Positions 35,561 to 45,600 of a DNA stretch of 64,000 bases are shown here, piece after piece. A model generated the notes under the pieces. It saw only the letters and a list, made by a program, of their open reading frames with translations. It did not search any database and was not told the DNA's origin. The DNA comes from Mucilaginibacter sp. L3T2-6 (GTDB lineage Bacteria; Bacteroidota; Bacteroidia; Sphingobacteriales; Sphingobacteriaceae). Both the position numbers and the translations under genes were made by a program. Every line of letters begins with the position of its first letter. The stretch's first letter is position 1. Where the stretch lies: assembly GCF_030519355.1 (NCBI RefSeq), contig NZ_JAUMKC010000001.1, positions 434,001 through 498,000 on the forward strand, given 5' to 3'.

Positions 35561-36079
35561 ATGCATAGTTTAGTATTGGGATTTTTAAATATCGGGTCAT
35601 CCGAGATGATATTGATCATATTTGTCGCCTTGTTGCTTTTTGGTGGCGAGAAGCTGCCTGAGATAGCACGCGGGCTGGGGAAAGGAATACGCGACTTTAA
35701 AGATGCTTCTGACGGTGTTAAGCGCGAAATAAATAATCAGATAAACAGTTATGAGGAAAAGCGCGAGGAACAAAAAAGAATAGAGGAAGTAACCAGGGTA
35801 GAGGACAAGGCAACTGAAAATAGCGAAAATGATAGCCCTGCGAGCCGGTTTACACCTGTGGAAAATACCATGTCGGTTAATGATAGTTACTTAAACGCCA
35901 CGCATACCACAGCAGAGACACATGATACCGGGCACGACGCTACAGCCGGAAACCACGAAGCAGCTGCTCATGATGCCCTGCACAGTGCAAACGGCGAAGC
36001 GCATACAAGTACTGCAACTGAAAGTGTCCATGGCGTTGGTCATGAACAGGTTTCGACAGGAAATACGGAGAATAGCTAA
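35561..36079 (+). CDS. TatA/E-like protein with His-rich tail
   Basis: A 172-residue Tat translocase component. Residues 1-45 are a normal TatA core: SSEMILIIFVALLLFGGEKL (helix with the FG hinge), then an amphipathic helix GKGIRDFKDASDGVKREIN. Most TatA proteins end by residue 90. Here a charged helix (65-95) leads into a tail (about 115-172) with nine His in nearly regular spacing, as in THTTAETHDTGHD. TatA forms the pore for folded proteins with twin-arginine signals. The tail may bind metal, which is inference. The start at 35561 follows the promoter box. A second tatA lies 33 bases downstream, and no tatC is in the window. Confidence 0.85.
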   Translation: MHSLVLGFLNIGSSEMILIIFVALLLFGGEKLPEIARGLGKGIRDFKDASDGVKREINNQINSYEEKREEQKRIEEVTRVEDKATENSENDSPASRFTPVENTMSVNDSYLNATHTTAETHDTGHDATAGNHEAAAHDALHSANGEAHTSTATESVHGVGHEQVSTGNTENS

Positions 36080-36112
36080 TAAATATTAAATCATAATTAA
36101 ACATAAAACATC

Positions 36113-36301
36113 ATGGGTGGATTAGGCGCACCAGAAATTATTCTGATCATCATTGCAATTTTAATTCTGTTCGGCGGTAAAAAAATTCCTGAACTAATGA
36201 AAGGTTTAGGTAAGGGCATGAAAGAATTTAAAGATGCGCAAAATGGGGAAAGCAGCAACTCGACTTCGAACACCAATACAAGCGAAGAGAGAAAAGCATA
36301 A
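36113..36301 (+). CDS. tatA: Sec-independent translocase TatA
   Basis: A 62-residue TatA of normal form: [20 protein letters not shown] holds the membrane helix and hinge, and [15 protein letters not shown] the amphipathic helix, followed by a Ser/Asn/Thr tail. It is 33 bases after the longer TatA/E-like gene and cotranscribed with it. Together they should assemble with a TatC encoded elsewhere to export folded proteins such as the Tat-signal aminotransferase at 55.8-57.1 kb. Confidence 0.92.
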   Translation: MGGLGAPEIILIIIAILILFGGKKIPELMKGLGKGMKEFKDAQNGESSNSTSNTNTSEERKA

Positions 36302-36356
36302 GTTGTAAAAAAGAAAAGCAACGCTTCCGGGAACCCCGCCGGAACTTATTAATATT

Positions 36357-36400
36357 AACTTATCTGTTGAATATTTATACATTCAATGGATAAGTTTTTT
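36357..36400 (+). terminator. Rho-independent terminator after tatA
   Basis: AACTTATC (36357-36364) and TTGAAT (36367-36372) pair with ATTCAA (36381-36386) and GATAAGTT (36389-36396), with a small symmetrical internal loop, then a T run to 36400. It ends 11 bases before the gatA start. Confidence 0.8.
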
Positions 36401-36411
36401 ATTTTCGGCCC

Positions 36412-37836
36412 ATGACTAAGTCTTATACCTCGTTAAGCGGGATAAAGAACGATATAACTGCCGGAAAAACTACAGTTGAAAAACTCGTACAGAGCTACCT
36501 TAGTAATATAGCGGTAAACAGCCATTTGAATGCCTTTAACGAGGTGTTTAGAGAGGAAGCGTTGAATCGCGCCAAAGAAGTAGATGTGCGTATAAAGCAG
36601 GGAACTGCAGGTAAGCTTGCCGGCATGGTTATCGGCATAAAAGATAATATCTGTTACAAGGGGCACAAGGTAAGCGCCTCATCAAGAATCCTTCAAGATT
36701 TTACTTCTGTATATTCCGCTACCATTGTTGAGAGATTGCTGGCCGAGGACGCTATAATTATCGGCCGCTGCAATTGCGATGAATTTGCAATGGGTGCAGC
36801 CAATGAAACTTCATTTTTTGGTCCGGTGAAAAACCTGGCTGATGAAACCCGTGTATCCGGCGGTTCGTCGGGCGGGTCAGCAGTGGCTGTCCAGGCCGGG
36901 ATGTGCCATGCCGCTATAGGTACAGACACCGGCGGCTCGGTGCGACAACCCGCTTCATTTTGCGGTTTGATAGGTTTAAAGCCGACTTACGGACGTATAT
37001 CACGGTACGGGATCATCGCCTATGCGTCGTCCTTTGACCAGGTGGGCCCGATAACCCGCTCAATTGAGGATGCGGGTTTGCTACTGGATGTGATGGCCGG
37101 ACCTGACGAATATGACAGTACACTTGCCCGGGTTGATGCCCCTAAGTTTAACGGCGATTTTAAGAAGCCTGCGCCTAAAAAAATAGCGTATCTGCAGGAG
37201 GCGCTATCAAGCCCTGGTGTGGACAGCGAAGTAAAAAATAGCCTTATCGATTACATCGAAAAGCTACGTGCCGAAGGTCATACCGTTAAGCCGATAGCGT
37301 TTGATTACCTGGATTATCTGGTTCCGGCCTATTATATTTTGGCGATGGCCGAAGCATCATCTAACCTCTCCAGATATGACGGTGTCCATTACGGTTATCG
37401 CAGCCCGGATGCTGTTGATTTGCAATCGACTTATAAAAAATCCCGCTCGGAAGGGTTTGGTAAGGAAGTTAAACGCCGCATTATGCTGGGCACTTTTGTG
37501 CTAAGCGCCGGTTATTATGACGCTTATTTTGCAAAGGCTCAAAAAGTGCGTCGTCTTATCAGGGAAAAAACCAACGCTATTTTAAATGAATATGATTTTA
37601 TTTTAGTCCCTACAGCCCCGGAACCTGCATTTCCGCTTGGCCGGGAAGAAAAAGATCCCGTTATAACCTATCTTTCTGACATTTTTACCGTACAAGCTTC
37701 ATTAACCGGTGCGCCGGCCATATCATTACCGGCCGGCAATAACAGCAAGGGTTTACCGTTAGGGTTACAACTATTATCAAAGCATTTTGACGAGCAGGAG
37801 CTATTAAATTTTTCTAAATATTTCCTTGAACTATAG
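36412..37836 (+). CDS. gatA: Asp-tRNA(Asn)/Glu-tRNA(Gln) amidotransferase subunit A
   Basis: A 474-residue amidase with the Ser-cisSer-Lys triad: Lys in VIGIKDNICYKG, and the Ser residues in VSGGSSGGSAVAVQAG and GTDTGGSVRQPASFCG. It hydrolyses glutamine and passes ammonia to GatB for transamidation of Glu-tRNA(Gln) or Asp-tRNA(Asn). GatB and GatC are not in the window, which is common in this phylum. A box TATTTTCG (36400-36407, one mismatch to TAnnTTTG) overlaps the end of the preceding terminator and could drive it. Confidence 0.93.
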   Translation: MTKSYTSLSGIKNDITAGKTTVEKLVQSYLSNIAVNSHLNAFNEVFREEALNRAKEVDVRIKQGTAGKLAGMVIGIKDNICYKGHKVSASSRILQDFTSVYSATIVERLLAEDAIIIGRCNCDEFAMGAANETSFFGPVKNLADETRVSGGSSGGSAVAVQAGMCHAAIGTDTGGSVRQPASFCGLIGLKPTYGRISRYGIIAYASSFDQVGPITRSIEDAGLLLDVMAGPDEYDSTLARVDAPKFNGDFKKPAPKKIAYLQEALSSPGVDSEVKNSLIDYIEKLRAEGHTVKPIAFDYLDYLVPAYYILAMAEASSNLSRYDGVHYGYRSPDAVDLQSTYKKSRSEGFGKEVKRRIMLGTFVLSAGYYDAYFAKAQKVRRLIREKTNAILNEYDFILVPTAPEPAFPLGREEKDPVITYLSDIFTVQASLTGAPAISLPAGNNSKGLPLGLQLLSKHFDEQELLNFSKYFLEL

Positions 37837-37974
37837 AAAATTTATATATTAGTAAATGTTAGAGCCGGGAATAAAGGACTAACGGCAAAGATTTACGGAT
37901 AATAACGTTTAATTTGACGCCTACTTCCTGGCTACTGATCCTAATTGGAACTATTGATAGTTAAATCCCAAAGA

Positions 37975-39387
37975 ATGAAGAAAACGCTAACGCTTATTTT
38001 CTGCCTGGTATTATTACAAATCATTGGTGCAGCGCCCGCCGCCTTTGCTTTTTCGGCAAATGTTTTTCAAAACAGCAGGATTTTAAATGACGTACAGGGT
38101 AATGCAGATACTACCATTTTGCCGGTTGTAGATAAACCCGGAACCCTTAATTATCAAAGCAACAATCTATACAAGCGCCGCCTGGATTCGATAAAAAAAG
38201 ACGTCCCACTGGACTACAATGAGTATGTGCAGAGCTATATTGACATATATATGCACAACCGCGATGAGATGGCGAAGGTAGTAGGGTTATCAAAATATTA
38301 TTTCCCTATATATGAAAAAGCTTTTCATGATGCGGGGATACCTGATGAAATTAAGTATCTCTCGATAGTTGAATCCAAGTTGGACCCGTATGCAATATCG
38401 AGGGTCGGAGCGACAGGCCCATGGCAGTTTATGTTCACCACCGCTAAGCTTTATGGCCTGGACATGGATGATTATGTTGATGAGCGCCGCGACCCCATTC
38501 AGGCCACTTACGCCGCTGCTGCCTATTTGAAAGATGCCTACCAGGAGTTTGGCGATTGGCTGATGGCAATAGCCTCCTATAACTGCGGAAAAAGCAACAT
38601 TGACCGGGCTATTGAAAAAGCGGGTGGTGCTGCCGATTTCTGGAGCATTCGCCAGTATCTGCCCAGGGAAACACGGAATTACGTGCCTGCCTTTATAGCT
38701 GTTGCCTATGTAATGAACTACTACAACAAGCACAATATTGTGCCTGAAGCCTGCAATATTGCGCTAAAAACCGACACGCTATTGGTTAACAAATACCTGC
38801 CGTTAACTACAGTTTCTCAGTCGTTAAAGATTGATTTAGGCGCGCTTACTATTTTAAACCCGTCATACAAAAGGCAAATTGTTAATGGCACAGCCGCGAA
38901 ACCCCGCCGGATGATAATTCCTCAGGTTGATAAAACCCAATACGCTGCATTGTACGACGTGTTGAATAGCACGCCGGCAACTTCTCAGGCAACAACGCCC
39001 GTGACTTATGCTGCTTATCATGAGCCGAAGCGCGAGAGAGAGTTGCCGTCCTATCACAAAGTTAAGCGCGGCGAAACATTAAGCGAAATAGCCGACATTT
39101 ATGGCATAGAAGTACAGGATATAAAGGTTTGGAATCACTTGCACACCAACAAGGCTGTGGTCGGGCAAACGTTAAAGGTAAAAGAATCTGCCGATATGCC
39201 CGAAGAAAAACCTGCCGCTGTTAAGGCCACCCGTAGCACTTTCGTAACGTACAAGGTGAAAACCGGCGATACCTTAACCAGTATTGCAAATAAATTCGAC
39301 GCCAATATCGAAAAGATAAAGGAGTGGAACAATCTTAAAAAAGACAACCTGCAGCCGGGAATGATGATAAAGATTAATAAGGGTTAG
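37975..39387 (+). CDS. LysM-containing lytic transglycosylase (MltD-like)
   Basis: A 470-residue exported enzyme. The signal peptide runs from MKKTLTLIFCLVLLQ to about AFA, and the SLT domain has the catalytic Glu in YLSIVESKLDPYAIS, then GATGPWQFM and AIASYNCGKSNIDRAI. Two LysM repeats follow near residues 355-400 and 425-470 (HKVKRGETLSEIADIYG and YKVKTGDTLTSIANKFD). It cleaves peptidoglycan strands to 1,6-anhydro ends. The ATG at 37975 is preferred over an upstream TTG because the signal peptide begins there. A strong terminator follows. Confidence 0.92.
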   Translation: MKKTLTLIFCLVLLQIIGAAPAAFAFSANVFQNSRILNDVQGNADTTILPVVDKPGTLNYQSNNLYKRRLDSIKKDVPLDYNEYVQSYIDIYMHNRDEMAKVVGLSKYYFPIYEKAFHDAGIPDEIKYLSIVESKLDPYAISRVGATGPWQFMFTTAKLYGLDMDDYVDERRDPIQATYAAAAYLKDAYQEFGDWLMAIASYNCGKSNIDRAIEKAGGAADFWSIRQYLPRETRNYVPAFIAVAYVMNYYNKHNIVPEACNIALKTDTLLVNKYLPLTTVSQSLKIDLGALTILNPSYKRQIVNGTAAKPRRMIIPQVDKTQYAALYDVLNSTPATSQATTPVTYAAYHEPKRERELPSYHKVKRGETLSEIADIYGIEVQDIKVWNHLHTNKAVVGQTLKVKESADMPEEKPAAVKATRSTFVTYKVKTGDTLTSIANKFDANIEKIKEWNNLKKDNLQPGMMIKINKG

Positions 39388-39422
39388 GCGATTTTGAATT
39401 CGGAGTTTAGATTTTGAATTTG

Positions 39423-39454
39423 AAAAGCGGATTTGTTCAGTCAGATCCGCTTTT
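39423..39454 (+). terminator. Terminator after the transglycosylase gene
   Basis: AAAAGCGGAT (39423-39432) pairs perfectly with ATCCGCTTTT (39445-39454), followed by ATTTTA. Imperfect palindromic arms built on GATTTTGAATTCGGA and TTCCGAAATC flank it at 39391-39420 and 39494-39530. Confidence 0.8.
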
Positions 39455-39536
39455 ATTTTAAAATAAAATAACGTTTTGCGTTTAACTCAAAAACAGCCGA
39501 AATCGAAAATCCGGCTTCCGAAATCAAAAATATCCG

Positions 39537-39544
39537 TACTTTTG
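39537..39544 (+). promoter_or_regulatory. Bacteroidete -7 box TACTTTTG
   Basis: An exact TAnnTTTG match 21 bases before the ATG at 39566, which rules out the longer open frame from 39476. Confidence 0.6.
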
Positions 39545-39565
39545 ACATCCCAAGTAACTGAGAAG

Positions 39566-41845
39566 ATGAACAAACCCGCCCGTAACCAGGATGCGCTGAA
39601 TTATCATTCAAAAGGTCGTCCAGGGAAAATACAGGTAGTACCTACCAAGCCCACCAATTCGCAGCGAGATTTAACTATGGCTTATTCGCCCGGCGTGGCC
39701 GAGCCCTGCCTGCGCATTGCCGACAATGTTGACGACGTATACAAATATACAGCCAAAGGAAACCTTGTAGGTGTAATCAGCAACGGCACTGCCGTATTAG
39801 GATTGGGTAATATCGGCCCCGAAGCCAGCAAGCCTGTTATGGAGGGAAAGGGCCTTTTGTTTAAGATTTATGCCGATATCGACGTTTTCGACCTGGAAGT
39901 GAATGCCAAAACGGTTGACGAGTTTGTGAATATTGTGAAGGCGCTTGAGCCAACGTTCGGTGGTATCAACCTGGAAGATATATCAGCCCCTACCTGCTTC
40001 GAAATAGAGCGCAGGCTTAAGGCAGAAATGAACATTCCGGTGATGCACGATGATCAGCATGGAACAGCTATTATTTCGGGAGCGGCGTTGAAAAATGCCT
40101 GCGAAATACAGGGCAAGAAGCTCGATAAGATAAAGATGGTAGTTAATGGGGCAGGCGCGGCGGCTGTCTCTTGTTCAAAAATGTACCTGGCGCTTGGAGT
40201 AAAAAGGGAGAACATGGTAATGTTCGATATTAACGGCCTTATTACTCCAAACAGGACTGATCTGGATGAGATAAGGCTTGAATTTGCTACCAATCGTACT
40301 GATATTAACACGCTGGCTGATGCAATGAGGGGGGCAGACGTTTTTGTGGGTTTATCGGCCGGGAATGTGGTTACGCCGGATATGCTGAAGGCAATGGCAA
40401 AGAACCCTATCGTGTTTGCTATGGCTAACCCGCAGCCAGAGATCGCTTATGATATTGCTACCTCTGCGCGTAAAGATATATTGATGGCGACGGGCCGCTC
40501 CGATTTTCCGAACCAGGTAAATAATGTTTTGGGCTTCCCTTATATTTTCCGTGGTGCGTTGGATGTTCGTGCGACCGCTATCAACGAGGAAATGAAAATT
40601 GCGGCTGTAAATGCCATAGCTGAGGTTGCCAAGATGCCGATACCTGAATCAGTCAACCTGGCCTACAACACCACTACGCTTAAGTTTGGTAAGGAGTACA
40701 TTATCCCTAAACCGATGGACCCGCGCCTGATCACGGAGGTTTCAGCTGCGGTTGCCCGTGCGGCCATGGAGTCGGGTGTAGCGCGAAAAGCTATAGTCGA
40801 TTGGGAGGGCTACGTTGAAGATCTGCGGTCGCGTATAGGTATAAATGACAAGTTGCTGCGCAATCTTACCAATAAGGCCAAATCAAATCCTAAACGTGTA
40901 GTTTTTGCAGAGGCAGACACATATAAAATACTAAGGGCAGCCCAAATAGTAAAAGAAGAGAAGATAGCCACGCCTATTTTGCTGGGTAACGTAAACAAGA
41001 TAAGGCAAATAATGCGGGACAATGACATTGAGCTGGGCGATGTGCATATTATAGACCCATCAGAAAATTGCGAGCGGCTGGACGAATACGCGGAATACCT
41101 GTATACCAAACGGCAACGAAAGGGTGTGACGCGTTACGAATCGAAAAAACTGGTGCACGACCGTAACTATTATGGGGCGTGCATGGTGCAGTTTGGCGAG
41201 GCTGATGCCCTGATCTCCGGCCTGACCAAAGATTATGTAACCACCATAAAGCCCGCCTTACAAATCATCGGCACAGGGGAAGGGGTTAGCAGGGTTGCTG
41301 GTATGTATATGATGATCACCAAAAAAGGACCCGTGTTCTTTGGAGATACTACAGTTAACGTTAACCCATCGGTGCAGGATATGGTTGACATTACCGTACT
41401 GATTGAACGCTCGGTACGTAAGTTTAATATTGATCCAAGGGTTGCAATTCTTTCTTATTCGAACTTTGGCGCAAACCGCGGCCCTATTCCTGAAAAGACC
41501 ATTGAGGCCGTACGCATATTGCATGAAAAATACCCGGATATGATAGTAGATGGCGATATGCAGGCAAACTTTGCCTTAAACGCCGATTTGCTTGCCGACA
41601 ATTTTCCTTTCTCGACATTAAAGGGTAAGCCTGCTAATACATTGATCTTTCCTAACCTTGAGTCTGGAAATATCGCTTACAAATTGCTGCAGGAAATTGG
41701 CGGTGCCGAAGCTGTAGGCCCCATTCTGCTCGGCTTGAAGAAGCCGGTTCACGTTTTACAATTGGGTAGTTCCGTTCGGGAGATTGTGAATATGATAACA
41801 ATAGCCGTGGTTGATGCACAGGAAAAAGGGGAAGAGAAAAAATAG
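39566..41845 (+). CDS. maeB: NADP-dependent malic enzyme with phosphotransacetylase domain
   Basis: A 759-residue MaeB-type fusion. The malic enzyme half (1-420) has [20 protein letters not shown]-like acidic blocks ([27 protein letters not shown]) and the NADP site [16 protein letters not shown]. The C-terminal half (430-759) is homologous to phosphate acetyltransferase and is regulatory in E. coli MaeB. The enzyme oxidatively decarboxylates malate to pyruvate and makes NADPH. The family length is about 760, matching the ATG at 39566. It is followed by ruvA and sprA, an order I recall from other bacteroidetes. Confidence 0.94.
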   Translation: MNKPARNQDALNYHSKGRPGKIQVVPTKPTNSQRDLTMAYSPGVAEPCLRIADNVDDVYKYTAKGNLVGVISNGTAVLGLGNIGPEASKPVMEGKGLLFKIYADIDVFDLEVNAKTVDEFVNIVKALEPTFGGINLEDISAPTCFEIERRLKAEMNIPVMHDDQHGTAIISGAALKNACEIQGKKLDKIKMVVNGAGAAAVSCSKMYLALGVKRENMVMFDINGLITPNRTDLDEIRLEFATNRTDINTLADAMRGADVFVGLSAGNVVTPDMLKAMAKNPIVFAMANPQPEIAYDIATSARKDILMATGRSDFPNQVNNVLGFPYIFRGALDVRATAINEEMKIAAVNAIAEVAKMPIPESVNLAYNTTTLKFGKEYIIPKPMDPRLITEVSAAVARAAMESGVARKAIVDWEGYVEDLRSRIGINDKLLRNLTNKAKSNPKRVVFAEADTYKILRAAQIVKEEKIATPILLGNVNKIRQIMRDNDIELGDVHIIDPSENCERLDEYAEYLYTKRQRKGVTRYESKKLVHDRNYYGACMVQFGEADALISGLTKDYVTTIKPALQIIGTGEGVSRVAGMYMMITKKGPVFFGDTTVNVNPSVQDMVDITVLIERSVRKFNIDPRVAILSYSNFGANRGPIPEKTIEAVRILHEKYPDMIVDGDMQANFALNADLLADNFPFSTLKGKPANTLIFPNLESGNIAYKLLQEIGGAEAVGPILLGLKKPVHVLQLGSSVREIVNMITIAVVDAQEKGEEKK

Positions 41846-41963
41846 GGAGTTCGAAGGATTTGAAAGACAAGTTATAAGATTGTTTCTTCCTTCTGAATTT
41901 ACTGACTTTTACGGCTGCCGGGCTAAAAAACTAACAATTCAGATAAATTGGGGATAAGTTTTT

Positions 41964-42007
41964 TTCCGAAACCATAAAATTCCTGTTACCTTTCGGAAGT
42001 GTTTTTT
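41964..42007 (+). terminator. Hairpin with T run before ruvA
   Basis: TTCCGAAA (41964-41971) pairs with TTTCGGAA (41991-41998) across a 19-base loop, followed by a T run at 42002-42007. It may end the maeB transcript or attenuate ruvA. The stem contains ACCTTTCGG, close to a promoter box, so the two signals may overlap. Confidence 0.5.
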
Positions 42008-42024
42008 ATTGCCAATGATAAATT

Positions 42025-42609
42025 ATGTACGCTTATATTGATGGAAAACTTACCTTTAAAAGCGCTGCTTTTGTGGTAATTGATGCGGGGGGAGTGGGCT
42101 ATCATATTAATATTTCGCTCAATACTTATTCAAAACTCGGCGATGTTGAACGCTGTAAGCTTTTCACATGGCTGCATGTTAAGGAAGATGCACACACCCT
42201 TTATGGCTTTATCGACGAGGGGGAACGCCGCCTTTTTTTACATCTGATATCAATATCCGGTATAGGGCCGAATACGGCCCGCATGATGTTGTCATCTATT
42301 ACGCCTGAAGAGATCCAGAATGCAATAATTTCCGGAAATGTAGCGTTGATACAGCGTATCAAAGGCATCGGCCCAAAATCAGCCCAACGGGTGATATTGG
42401 AGCTTCAGGATAAGCTGAAAAAAGAAGGACCTGATACCTTAAGCACAGTTCCGTTAAACAAAACCGTTCGTGAAGAAGCTTTGGCAGCATTGGTGATGCT
42501 GGGTTTTGCGCGAAATGCAGCGGAAAAAGTAATTGACCATGAGGTTAATAGAAATAACAGCGACCTAACCGTTGAGCAACTAATAAAATCTGCGCTAAAA
42601 AGTTTATAA
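42025..42609 (+). CDS. ruvA: Holliday junction helicase subunit RuvA
   Basis: A 194-residue RuvA with its three domains: the OB fold at the N-terminus (MYAYIDGKLTFKSAAFVVI), tandem helix-hairpin-helix motifs (LISISGIGPNTARMML, RIKGIGPKSAQRVILEL) and the RuvB-binding C-terminal helices (ALAALVMLGFARNAAEKVI). It binds four-way junctions and loads RuvB for branch migration. It is 25 bases upstream of sprA, a conserved neighbour without a known functional link. Confidence 0.97.
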   Translation: MYAYIDGKLTFKSAAFVVIDAGGVGYHINISLNTYSKLGDVERCKLFTWLHVKEDAHTLYGFIDEGERRLFLHLISISGIGPNTARMMLSSITPEEIQNAIISGNVALIQRIKGIGPKSAQRVILELQDKLKKEGPDTLSTVPLNKTVREEALAALVMLGFARNAAEKVIDHEVNRNNSDLTVEQLIKSALKSL

Positions 42610-42634
42610 ATTAGGTGTTATTTAAAGCGGGGCC

Positions 42635-45600
42635 TTGATTAAAAATTATACCCTCAAAATTGCTGTGTTTATTTTGATTAACCTCGCTTTTTGCGGGGGC
42701 GGTAGTCTGTTGGCCCAGCAAACACCGCCAAAGCCAAATAACCCGCCCGGTCAGCCAATACCATTTGGCCAACAACAGCAAACGCCCGCGGGGCAGCAAC
42801 CGGTGCCAGCCGGCCAGCAGCCCGGACAGACTAACAGGCTCCAAACCAACCCGCAGCAATCCCCGGCAACGCAACTGCAGCAGAATACCGATACTACCAA
42901 AGGTAAACTTTCAGGTAAGGTAGAGGAGTCTAAAAATAGCCGCTATCGTGAAGGTATATTTAATTTTGACCCCTATAACCTTGTACGGACATTTGAATAT
43001 GACCCTGCAACGAACCAATATATCATGTATGAACGGGTGGGCAATTTATTATACAGGCCACCGGTTTATATGTCGTTTGATCAGTACCTGCATTACCGCG
43101 AAAGGGAAAGCATCCGCTCCAATTTCAGGCAGCTTTCTGATAATTACGCATATCAGTCGCAGCAACCGGGCTTTATCCCGCAAATAAAAGTTAGAAGCCA
43201 AACTTTCGACCAGATATTCGGCGGCAATACTATTGACATTAGGCCCCAGGGATCGGCCGAGGCCATACTTGCGGGGCAGATAAATAAAAATCAAAACCCG
43301 CTGTACAACACCAGGCAGCGGACGCAGTTTAACTTTAATTTCGATCAGAAAATACAGCTGAATATTACCGGTAATATTGGCGATAAATTGAAGGTTACAA
43401 CTAATTATAATACCGATGCTCAATTCCAGTTTGAAAATCAGATAAAGCTGGATTATACCGGACGGCCTGATGAAATTATTCAAAAAATAGAAGCCGGTAC
43501 AGTCAGCATGCCCTTGAACACCACATTGATAACGGGCAGCCAGGCACTTTTTGGGGTGAAAACAAAATTAAAATTCGGCAAGCTGGATGTTACGGCTATC
43601 ATGTCGCAGCAGCGTTCGCAGTCTAAAACCATTACCATTACCAACGGATCGCAGCAAGGACAGTTTAAATTTACGCCGGCTGACTATGAGGCGAACAGGC
43701 ACTTCTTTCTGTCGCAATTTTTCCGTAACCAATACAATAAGGCGCTGGCCAATATTCCAATCATATCGTCAAACATAAATATCACCAGGATTGAGGTTTG
43801 GACGACCAACCGCACAAATAACACTACCAACTCGCGCGATGTACTTGCCCTGATAGATCTGGGCGAAAACAACCCTTATAACAAAACGCTGGTTCATGGC
43901 GGCTCATCTTATTCAGGCTTGCCTGCCGGATTTAAAGGGCCAGGTTTCCCGCAGCAGTCAAATAACCTTCTTGATAATCTGCCTGCCGCTACACGTTTGA
44001 CTAATGACCCGCAAAATACTATCAGTACCTATTTTAAAACTACCGGCGCATCAGACAACTATGCAAAGCTAACTTACGCCCGCAAGCTGACCGAAAAGGA
44101 GTTTACACTGCACCCGCAATTGGGTTATATATCCCTTAACTATCCGTTGAATAACGATGAGGTGCTGGCTGTGGCCTACCAATACACATATAATGGCGTG
44201 CAGTACCAGGTGGGTGAGTTTTCGAGTGATGTACCGGTGGATAATACCAACCCGAAGGTGCTGTATGTAAAATTGCTGAAAAATCAGCTACTAAAGACCA
44301 GCTTGCCTACGTGGAAACTGATGATGAAAAATATCTATTCCCTAAACTCATTCCAGGTTGCCCCAAAGGATTTCAGGCTGACAGTAACCCGGTTAGACGA
44401 TAAATCCGGAATAGAAAAAACAGCCATGGAGGAAGGCCAAAATACAAAGAGCAGGCTTTGGCTGCAACTTACGGGCCTGGATAACCTGGACATGCAGCAA
44501 AACAAAAAACCGGATGGCTATTTTGATTTTCTGGAGGGAATTACTATCGACTCTCAAAACGGGCGGATAATGTTCCCGGAACTGGAACCCTTCGGTTCTG
44601 ACTTGGCAAAGCAGTTTACGCCTGCGGAAGCAGACCTGGCCAAACGATATGTTTACCAGCAATTGTATGACTCTACTAAAACCATTGCGCAGCAATTTTT
44701 TCCGCAGCTGAACAGGTACCTGATAAAAGGCACCTATACCGCCACTGCCGGGTCGGAATACCAGTTGAATGCGGTCAACATTCCGCAGGGCTCAGTAGTA
44801 GTGAGCGCCGGTACTTTAAAATTGGTTGAAGGTACAGACTACACTATTGACTATGGAGCCGGTCGTATTCGTGTATTAAATACGGCCCTGTTATCTTCAG
44901 GACAACCTATAACTGTAAAAGTTGAGAATAACGAGCTTTTCGGTGTTCAGCAAAAGTCACTTTTCGGCTCACGGTTCGACTACAAGGTGAATGATAACCT
45001 GGCTTTAGGTGCAACCCTGATGCACCTTACAGAGCAGCCTATTACTCAAAACGAGATTATAGGGGAGGAATCCATATCTAACACGATTTATGGTTTCGAC
45101 GTAAATTATAACTCGAACTCGCGGTTTCTAACGCGCCTGGTGGATAAGCTGCCGTTCATACATACCAAAGCGCCATCATCGATAAGCTTTAACGGCGAAT
45201 TTGCCAAATTGCTCCCCGGTACTCCGTCGATACTGAATTTTGCGGGCGCTAAAGGCGGAACATCTTATCTGGACGATTTTGAGAACAGCCAATCGATAAT
45301 CGACGTAAAAAGTGCCAATGCATGGCAGATATCCGGTACGCCACAGCTTTTTCCGGAGGCTGCGAACTTTAATGACATAAGTTATGGTTACAGGAGGGCC
45401 CGGCTGGCATTTTACAACATTGACCCGATATTTTACACTAATTCAGGGAAGGTTAATGTAAGCCGCAATGAGCTTTCGAACCATTACGTAAGGCAGATTT
45501 TAATTAACGAGGTGTATCCGTTTAAGCAATCGCCGACAGGCCAGCCGCTTAACATCTCGACGCTGGATCTGGCCTATTATCCCATGGTGCGCGGCCCGTA

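Noticed and set aside
39476..39565. Upstream extension of the malic enzyme frame
   Set aside because: It overlaps the promoter box at 39537 and a repeat arm, and the extra 30 residues are not family-like.
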